64,000 bases of DNA from Rhipidocladum racemiflorum (lineage: Eukaryota > Streptophyta > Magnoliopsida > Poales > Poaceae): contig CM070569.1 of the NCBI GenBank assembly GCA_036346355.1, forward strand, positions 58,180,561 through 58,244,560, written 5' to 3'. Of this stretch, positions 57,987-64,000 are shown in pieces. The translations under genes were made by a program, and so were the position numbers. Within the stretch, counting starts at the first letter, position 1, and the number at the start of each line of letters is the position of its first letter. The notes beneath the pieces were generated by a model that was not told the origin of the DNA, ran no database searches, and saw nothing but the letters and a program-made list of their open reading frames with translations.

Positions 57987-59688
57987 TCACAAGAGATTTA
58001 GGAACCCAAATAGCCCTAACTTTAACATTATTGAAATGACTAACACGAGTAGGAATAGGTTGCGATATTTCTTCCTCCTAAGCAAAAAATTTGCATTGTA
58101 GTGAGAAGGCTTAGGAAGATAAGCAAATTTTGCAAACCTACTTCTAGTTTGATCATTTCTAAGCACATGATAATCATTAAAATGCGAACGCTTAGAGGAT
58201 CTATGAAATCTAGGAAATTGTTTGCTATTGTTATTTCTCCTAAGCAATTTATTAGAATTGCTTTGAGTGGGCTTAGGAGTCCTAACAATTTTAGCAAATC
58301 CATTTCTAGATTTAGTCTTCCTAAGCAAATGAATATTGTCATTTTTAGCGAGCCTAGGGACTTGACAAGCTTGGCGAATACATTTTCATTCTTGTCCTCC
58401 CTAAGCGAATAATGATCACTTACAAAGAATAGGCTTAGAGATGGTACCTTTGGGACAATCCTTACTGAAATGTCCCCTTTCACAGCAATTGAAGCATGTT
58501 ACACCGTTTGGTCCTCTCTTGACCCTTTTTGTTGTGCTCAATGTAGATTTGCCTCTTCCATTTCGGTGTGGACTTGATCTCCACTTGATGAGGACGCGTT
58601 GAGACATAGCGGCCCTTCATATTTTTCTTCCTCTTGGAGATGTAGTCGATCCCTCGCTTATCTTCCACGTGCCATTGCTTGCTCAAAATTGTGTCGAGGG
58701 TCGACTTGCCCTTGTAGCACTTCTCTAAGTCACTTTTCAATCGAGTGATTTGTTCCTTGAGCTATTTATTTTCCTCTAAAGGTTAGTTTCACAAGAAATA
58801 GAGGAAGTAGAATCAATATTTGAATTTAAGCAACAAGAAATACTATTGCTAGAAGTGGACACGATATTATTAGATGAATTGCATGAAATGGAGTTGGAAT
58901 TAAGACATGGCACTTCATCTAATAAATCACATTGAATTCATATGTCCATCACAGTCTTAGTGAGTTCCTTAAGGAGGAGGGATTCATGCTTATTCTTAAG
59001 CACATTATAATTATTTTGAAGTGAGTCATGCTCCAAATTCAAAATTTTATATTTTGATTTCTTCTTTCCAAAAAAACTCATTGAGCTCCTCTAGCATATC
59101 CATCAATTCATCGTAGAAGGGCTTACCTTCACCATCACTCACCTCATTTTTACCTCTTGACATGAAGCAACGAATTTAGGATGGAATTGAGTGCTCATCA
59201 TCGCTTGAGGTGGAAGTAGAGGTAGATGGTGTTGTCGGTTCATCATCAATTGATATGGAACTTGATGCACCATCAACCGACACCAATTCTTCTATGCAGT
59301 CCTCGCTTGGGGATGTGGACATCTCATATAGATCTTGAAGCTTTGTCCACATCTCATGGGTGCTCTTGAGGTTGCATATCTCATTAAAAATATATGCGCT
59401 CATAACGCTAAATAAAATATTAGTAGCTTGAGTGTCGAGATGTAGGCATTTTTCATCTCCTTTAGTTGGAGCAACATCATTTAATGGGGAAGAAAAGCAC
59501 ACATCTACGATCCACCATAATTGGACGCTCATGGATTTAAAATATGAAATCATAAAGCATTTGCATGAAGCATAATTAGAGCCATCGAATATAGGTGAAT
59601 CATGATTGTGTACTAAACCTCTAGTCACCATCCCAACTCTCGAGACGGTTAAGTATAATAAAATAAGAGAACCAATCTCTGATACCAC
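57987..59688 (-). pseudogene. Copia gag remnant
   Basis: 59688-59176 encodes the Gag N-terminus (PIFDGSNYASCKCFMISY.., ATNILFSVMSAYIFNEI.., THEMWTKLQDLYE). 58740-58480 continues it (LEKCYKGKSTLDTILS). 58607-58416 contains an intact CCHC knuckle CFNCCERGHFSKDC (58496-58455). 58483-57987 is repetitive sequence of the gag-protease spacer. Frames change between pieces, so no complete Gag is encoded. Confidence 0.75.
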
Positions 59689-59689
59689 T

Positions 59690-60193
59690 TGTTAGGTCGA
59701 GGATACGACTAGAGTGGGGTGAATAGGCATTTTAGAAATCTTCTTTAATGAGATATGCTCTAATCAACCCTATGTTAAAACCTAAACAATATGCGGAAGT
59801 GAATAAGTACGATTTTGACAATTAAGGCCTAAAACAACTAGGTTTACTAATACACTAACTAAATTATGTCTCTAAGTAAGAATAGCAATTCTAATCAAAT
59901 AAGCAATTTAATTTTAGAAATGTAAATTACAACAATGTAAATAAGAATTACAAACATACAAGAGTAAGGAGATACAATACTTTTTTCCGTGGTCTCGGAG
60001 ACTTGCCGGTTTCCCCTAATCCATGTGGACGCAAACCCAACTCTTCGGACCAGTTCCACACTTGAGCACCCGCCTCAAATCCACTAGTGGTTGCACCTTC
60101 ACCCCTCCGGGAAGGCGTGCTCTAGCCTTCACAAACTTTGCCGAGCTTCTCACAACATCCGTTGAGAAGCTCTGCACACAATGTCTCCTAACA
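59690..60193 (-). repeat. 5' LTR of the truncated copia element, 504 bp
   Basis: Bounded by TGTTAGG and CCTAACA. 19 bp separate its outer end from the gypsy LTR at 60213. Confidence 0.7.
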
Positions 60194-60212
60194 CCGTGTA
60201 GGTGGCAACAAC

Positions 60213-61203
60213 TGTCGGCGTATTCTACACCGAGGTACCCGCTCCCCCGCACTAAAAAGCGGTCAAGTGGCGGCCAGGGCATGCTTGGGCCCACCGCCGC
60301 GGCAAGAGAAAGAGCCCCACGGTGGTCGCCCAGGGGACACGTGGCGTACAGGCCCGGCCACTGGGCACCCAGCAAAGTGGTCGCCAATGACACGTGGCGT
60401 CTGAGCCGGCCACTGGTACCAAGAAAGTGGTCGCCCAACAAGACAAGCAGGTGGTCGCCAATGACACGTGGCGTCACAGTCGCCGCTGGCGCCAAAGAAG
60501 GTGTTCGCCAGCCAGACACGCGTGGCGTCTGAGCCGCCGGGCACCCAAAGAAGGTGGTCGCCAATGACACGTGGCGTCTGAGCCAGTCTTTGAGCACCAG
60601 CCGGACGCGTGGCGTCTGATCCTAGCCATCGCGCACCATCCGAGATAGTCCCGCCGAGATCAAGGACATTTAATGCGAATCGTGCGCATTAAATGCGGAA
60701 GCATAGAGACTACAAAGATGGCGCGCGCCTTCCCGGGCACATCATTATTGCGGAGTCGCCACGGCGACACCTCATCCCTCGACGGCAGGGCCCAAGGCAA
60801 GGGCGCGGCAGTGAGACCGGTCTTAAATGTTGCGTAAGGGCGGCGAATGCATTAAATACGCCCATGGCGATGTAATGAGTAAATTTGGCGATGTAAGCCT
60901 CCCATGCGCCCCAAAGCCCAAGTATAAAAGGAAGCCAGGGTGCATGGGAGAGGGTCGGAAAGGTCAGAAGGTTTTCATCCTCTCTCGCAAGAACACAAGC
61001 AATACCAAGAACGGCAGGATTAGGGCTATTACTCCCCGGAGGGCCTGAACCTGGGTAAAACTCCTCGTGTCCCCCCGTAAGCCTGAGCCTCCCGGTACTC
61101 CGGTCGTCTACGTCTTCCACTCCGAGGCGATTGCCCCGAAAGCCCCCCGTCCGAACCTCATAAGCACCCGTCTCGGAGGTGCCTGTTGGCTAGTACGCCG
61201 ACA
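60213..61203 (+). repeat. 5' LTR of the gypsy element, 991 bp
   Basis: Perfect terminal inverted decamer TGTCGGCGTA..TACGCCGACA. The U3 part holds six GTGGTCGCC..ACACGTGGCGTC-type repeats, and a TATA box (TATAAAA) is at 60923-60929. Downstream of it, a pyrimidine-rich segment and a likely polyadenylated R region follow. Confidence 0.85.
60321..60620 (+). promoter_or_regulatory. Array of G-box/ABRE-like repeats in the gypsy LTR
   Basis: The phrase ACACGTGGCGT appears at about 60337, 60389, 60463 and 60566, and two further copies are altered to ACACGCGTGGCG (60516) and GACGCGTGGCG (60604). Most are preceded by GTGGTCGCC. CACGTGGC is the core of the plant G-box / ABA response element bound by bZIP factors. 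The array lies about 300-600 bp upstream of the LTR TATA box. That it works as an enhancer is inference. Confidence 0.7.
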
Positions 61204-61298
61204 GTGGCGCGCCAGGTAGGGGCTATTGGTGGTTAGATCGCCCCCCTTTCTTCCGCTTCAGGCGAGAGGCTCAGCAGAAGAGGGGGCGTTTGTCTTCA

Positions 61299-62911
61299 TG
61301 GCGGATTCGCACTCCAAGCGTGGCAATCTGCCCGAAGAAAGTGGCGCTCATAGCCGCTCCAGTATTCGGGAGGGAACCGGCTATCCGGTCCCTCCGCCGC
61401 AGAGAAGCGCCACGTGACTCCCACGCCTGGGGTCACCTCGCCCGCCGGCGCTTGGCGCTGAGGATGACACTCCCGCCAAGCCTTCATGCGGCGGCTCCTT
61501 TCGATCATCCCCGATGGCTGGGAAACACCAGCCACTCCGTGGCTGCGGGATATTGTCCACCTGGTGGACGTCGCACAACAAAGAAGTTGAAGCGCGACCG
61601 GGGGCTTCCGACGAGTGGCGGCAGAGAACGCGCGCGCCTGACGTGCCAGGTTCCAGCCGCCACACGACGACCCCTCCCGGTGTCAAGGGTCGGGACAAGG
61701 GGAAGGGAGTCCTGGTTGCAACCCCCTCTGTAACGGGGGGACGGGCACGTGACTCCGCTTCTTCCCGCGGTCCCCCCGAGCCAAGGGGGAACCGCGAAGA
61801 CCTTCGATCGCGCCTTGATGAGAGGCGGCGTCAGCGCGACGGTGACCTGCGTCGTGTCCTTCGCGAACGTCGCGAGGGCGCAAGGCAGGGGGCTCCTCCC
61901 TCGGACTCTGGTGGAAGCGCAGGGTCGCACTCCTCATCCTCTCCTCAGGATCGAGGGGCTGGCGAACGACGCTGCTCCCCCTACAACGTTGGATGCCAGG
62001 CGTTCTCTCTACGCCTTCGGCAAGCCACATGGCCGGAGAGATTCCGCCCCACCTCCATCGAGAAGTATGACGGTACCACCAACCCGGAGGAGTTCCTGCA
62101 AATCTATACCACGGTGGTGCGTGCGGCGGGAGGGTCTGAGAAGGTCATGGCCAACTACCTCCCGACGTCGCTGACGGGCTCTGCCCGGTCTTGGCTACTT
62201 AACCTCCCGCGAGGCTCTGTACACTCATGGGAGGAACTATGCGATATTTTTGTCGCCAACTTTCAGGGCTCTTACGCTCAACCAGGCGTGGAGGATGACC
62301 TCCACGCTCTGGAGCAGGCAGAGGGGGAGTCCCTGAGAGAGTTCATCCGGCGGTTCAGCCACTGCCGCAACACGATCCCCCGGATCTCTGAGCAGTCGGT
62401 GATTATCGCTTTCCGGAGGGGGGTCCGAGACCAGAAGATGCGGGAAAAGATGGCCACGCGCGTCATCTCAACCACGTCTGAGTTGTTCTCCCTGGCGCAC
62501 AAGTGCGCCAGGGCGGCCGAAGCTCGGAAGTGCGCGACAAAACCTTCTGACTCCGGCGATGCTGGCGCCTCGAAGTCCTCCGACCGCAAGAAGAAAAAGA
62601 AAAAGCGGAGGGAGGCAACCGCTAGGGAGGTCTTGGTCGCTGCGCCGGAGCCCAAATCCGGCGTCATGATGATCGGGACTGGCCGGACGAAGCGCCGGCA
62701 AGCGCGGCGACCGCAGGGACCGTCGCTCGCCCCGCCGCGAAAACGATGGCGGCAAGCCCTATTGCCCCATCCATCGAACAAGCGGACACGACTTGGAAGA
62801 CTGCCAAGTTGTGTCCAAGGCGGTCGACAGCGGCTCAAGAAACGCCGTGAGAAAGATCGCGAAAGCGAAGGCGACGAAGATGCGGCTCCGCTAGCCTTCC
62901 AAAGAAAGTGA
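61299..62911 (+). pseudogene. Gypsy gag, frameshifted
   Basis: The likely start is ATG at 61299 (MADSHSKRGNLPEESGAH), whose frame stops at 61417. A second frame, open from 61514, carries the Gag core: RPTSIEKYDGTTNPEEFLQ (about 62044-62100), GSARSWLLNLPRGSVHSWEEL, FVANFQGSY, LREFIRRFSHCRN and a Lys-rich tail. The zinc-knuckle-like CPIHRTSGHDLEDC (62763-62804) lies in a different frame from the core, so there is another frameshift between about 62640 and 62760. Role when intact: capsid protein of the retrotransposon particle. Confidence 0.82.
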
Positions 62912-62919
62912 GCGCACGG

Positions 62920-64000
62920 TGGCGTTTATACATGGCGGCTCCGCCACCTACTCATCGAACTCGCAGCATAAGCGGGATCGAGGCGGTGTGTGCCACAACA
63001 TCATCCTGCAGGCGGGCCGCCATCAAGTGGTCGGAGCAGCCGATCACTTTCGATCGGGCCGACCACCCGAGAATACCGCCCCTGGCCATCTCCCGATCGT
63101 GGTGTCTCCCACGGTTCGCAACGCAAAGCTAGGGCGGAGTCTGGTTGATGGAGGCGGTGCCATCAACTCGCTATCCGTTGGAGCGTACCCAGCGCTCCAA
63201 ATCCCGTCTGAGAACGTCCGGCCCCCATTGTTTACGGAGTTGCCCCGTGGGTCTCCTACCCACAGGACTAGTCCGGTTGCCGGTTACGTTCGGAGGTTCG
63301 GAGAACTTCCGGACAGAGCTGGTGGATTTTGAGGTCGCTGATTTCGACCTCCCCTACAATGCCTTGCTCGGCCGCCCGGCCCTGGTCAAGTTCATGGCAG
63401 TGGCCCATTACGCCTACATCTTTGGTGAAAATCCAGGGCCTGGGGTCCAATTACTGATAAAGGTGGATAGATGGAAGCCCTGCGCCTCGACAGCAGTGCA
63501 GGATCTGGCCGGCACCACCTGCTCGGCACGCGACAAGGACGATAACCCGGCCTCCCCCTCGGCCAAGACCCGCGCTCCGCCCAAGCCTTCGGGCGAGGCA
63601 AAGGCGGTCCCCGTGGGCGAGGACGGCTCGGGCAAGGTCGTCAAGATTGGCACCGACCTCAGCGCCAAATAGGAAGACGCGCTCGTCACCTTCCTCCGGT
63701 CTAACCTGGATGTGTTCGCCTGGGAACCATCAGAAATGACCGGGGTCCCCAGGGAGGTGATCGAGCACCGATTGGCAACGCTCCCTGGAGCGCACCCGGT
63801 TCGGCAAAAGATCCGACGGCAGGCGCCAGAGCGACAGGATGCCATTCGGGACGAGGTGGAAAAGCTTTTGTCTGCCAAGATTGTGCGGGAGGCCACCTAT
63901 CCGGAGTGGCTGGCCAACCCCGTGCTTGTGAGGAAGTTCAACGGGAAGTGGCGAATGTACATCGACTTCACCGACCTCAACAAAGCCTGCCCCAAGGACC
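62920..64000 (+). pseudogene. Gypsy pol start (protease and reverse transcriptase), partial
   Basis: 62919-63332 has the protease-like LVDGGGAINSLSVGAYP (relatives have DGGS/DGGA at this place). The frame shifts to 63145-63672 (DLPYNALLGRPALVKFMAV). A TAG at 63670-63672 interrupts what continues as EDALVTFLRSNLDVFAW and then the reverse transcriptase start (NPVLVRKFNGKWRMYIDFTDLN, A-CPKD at the edge). The window ends before the catalytic YxDD. Confidence 0.82.

Larger units (their letters stand above)
57850..60193 (-). mobile_element. Truncated Ty1/copia element (5' LTR plus gag)
   Basis: A 504-bp LTR (59690-60193; TGTTAGG..CCTAACA on the plus strand) is followed on the minus strand by AGTGGTATCAGAGA, the Met-tRNA primer site, and then by gag-like sequence to about 57850. 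Integrase, reverse transcriptase and the 3' LTR are missing, so the element was cut short at its 3' end. The left limit is approximate. Confidence 0.75.
60213..64000 (+). mobile_element. Ty3/gypsy retrotransposon, 5' part, runs off the window
   Basis: Starts with a 991-bp LTR, followed by a primer-binding-like TGGCGCGCCAGGTAGGGGC (61205-61223), gag, protease and the start of reverse transcriptase in the gypsy order. Gag character and the LTR ending TACGCCGACA suggest the Tat-type group of plant gypsy elements, which is inference. If intact, the target duplication should be ACAAC (60208-60212 on this side). Coding regions are frameshifted. Confidence 0.88.

Noticed and set aside
60016..60597. 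193-residue minus-strand and 169-residue plus-strand frames
   Set aside because: They span the border of two different LTRs and the repeat array, so they cannot be one gene.

Overview
The window is a stretch of a grass (Poaceae) nuclear chromosome. The reasons are GC-rich first exons with AT-rich introns, GT-AG introns whose exons join in phase into known plant proteins, and a dense load of Stowaway, Tourist, hAT, Mutator-type, Helitron and LTR elements typical of grass gene space. The species cannot be fixed from sequence alone. Four genes look complete: a PMT-type (DUF248) Golgi methyltransferase (3457-7905, +, 6 exons, 606 aa), a RAF2-like chloroplast PCD/DCoH-fold protein (18256-19312, +, 2 exons, 218 aa), a small DUF1685 protein (20449-22619, -, 2 exons, 151 aa), and a 19-exon EFR3/SRL2-like ARM-repeat protein (38399-50881, -, 987 aa). 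All exon joins were worked out by hand and every total is divisible by three. A lone first exon of a CMP-sialic-acid-transporter-like gene (9533-9691, -) has no later exons, and two exon-like blocks of an unrecognised gene lie at 15106-15358.

Layout. 1-3200: repeats, including a 1.07 kb foldback element and a Helitron that ends 265 bp before the methyltransferase start codon. 3.4-8.2 kb: methyltransferase, with a copia-like LTR in intron 3 and a hAT-like element in intron 5. 8.7-12.8 kb: three hAT insertions with 8-bp target duplications and the orphan transporter exon. 13-17 kb: unresolved sequence with a 209-bp duplication. 17-22.7 kb: the RAF2 and DUF1685 genes, tail to tail. 22.8-31 kb: no gene, but Helitrons, inverted-repeat elements and several elements embedded in (TA)n microsatellites. 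31.0-37.8 kb: a whole Ty1/copia element (minus strand) with near-identical LTRs but broken pol and no recognisable gag. 38.4-50.9 kb: the EFR3-like gene, with a 5.2 kb copia element in intron 6 and MITEs in introns 5, 13 and 18. 51-57.3 kb: no gene; a hAT element nested in another hAT. 57.8-60.2 kb: remnant of a third copia element. 60.2-64 kb: 5' part of a Ty3/gypsy element that runs off the window.

The genes are unrelated single loci, not a pathway cluster: pectin/Golgi methylation, Rubisco assembly, an unknown DUF1685 role, and plasma-membrane PI4-kinase scaffolding. I found no CRISPR, no operon-like system, no recognisable RNA gene and no convincing undescribed molecular system. The items most worth a second look are about mobile DNA: a G-box/ABRE-like array in the gypsy LTR, a young but coding-dead copia element, elements targeted to TA microsatellites, palindrome arrays inside inverted-repeat elements, and Helitron ends close to two gene promoters.
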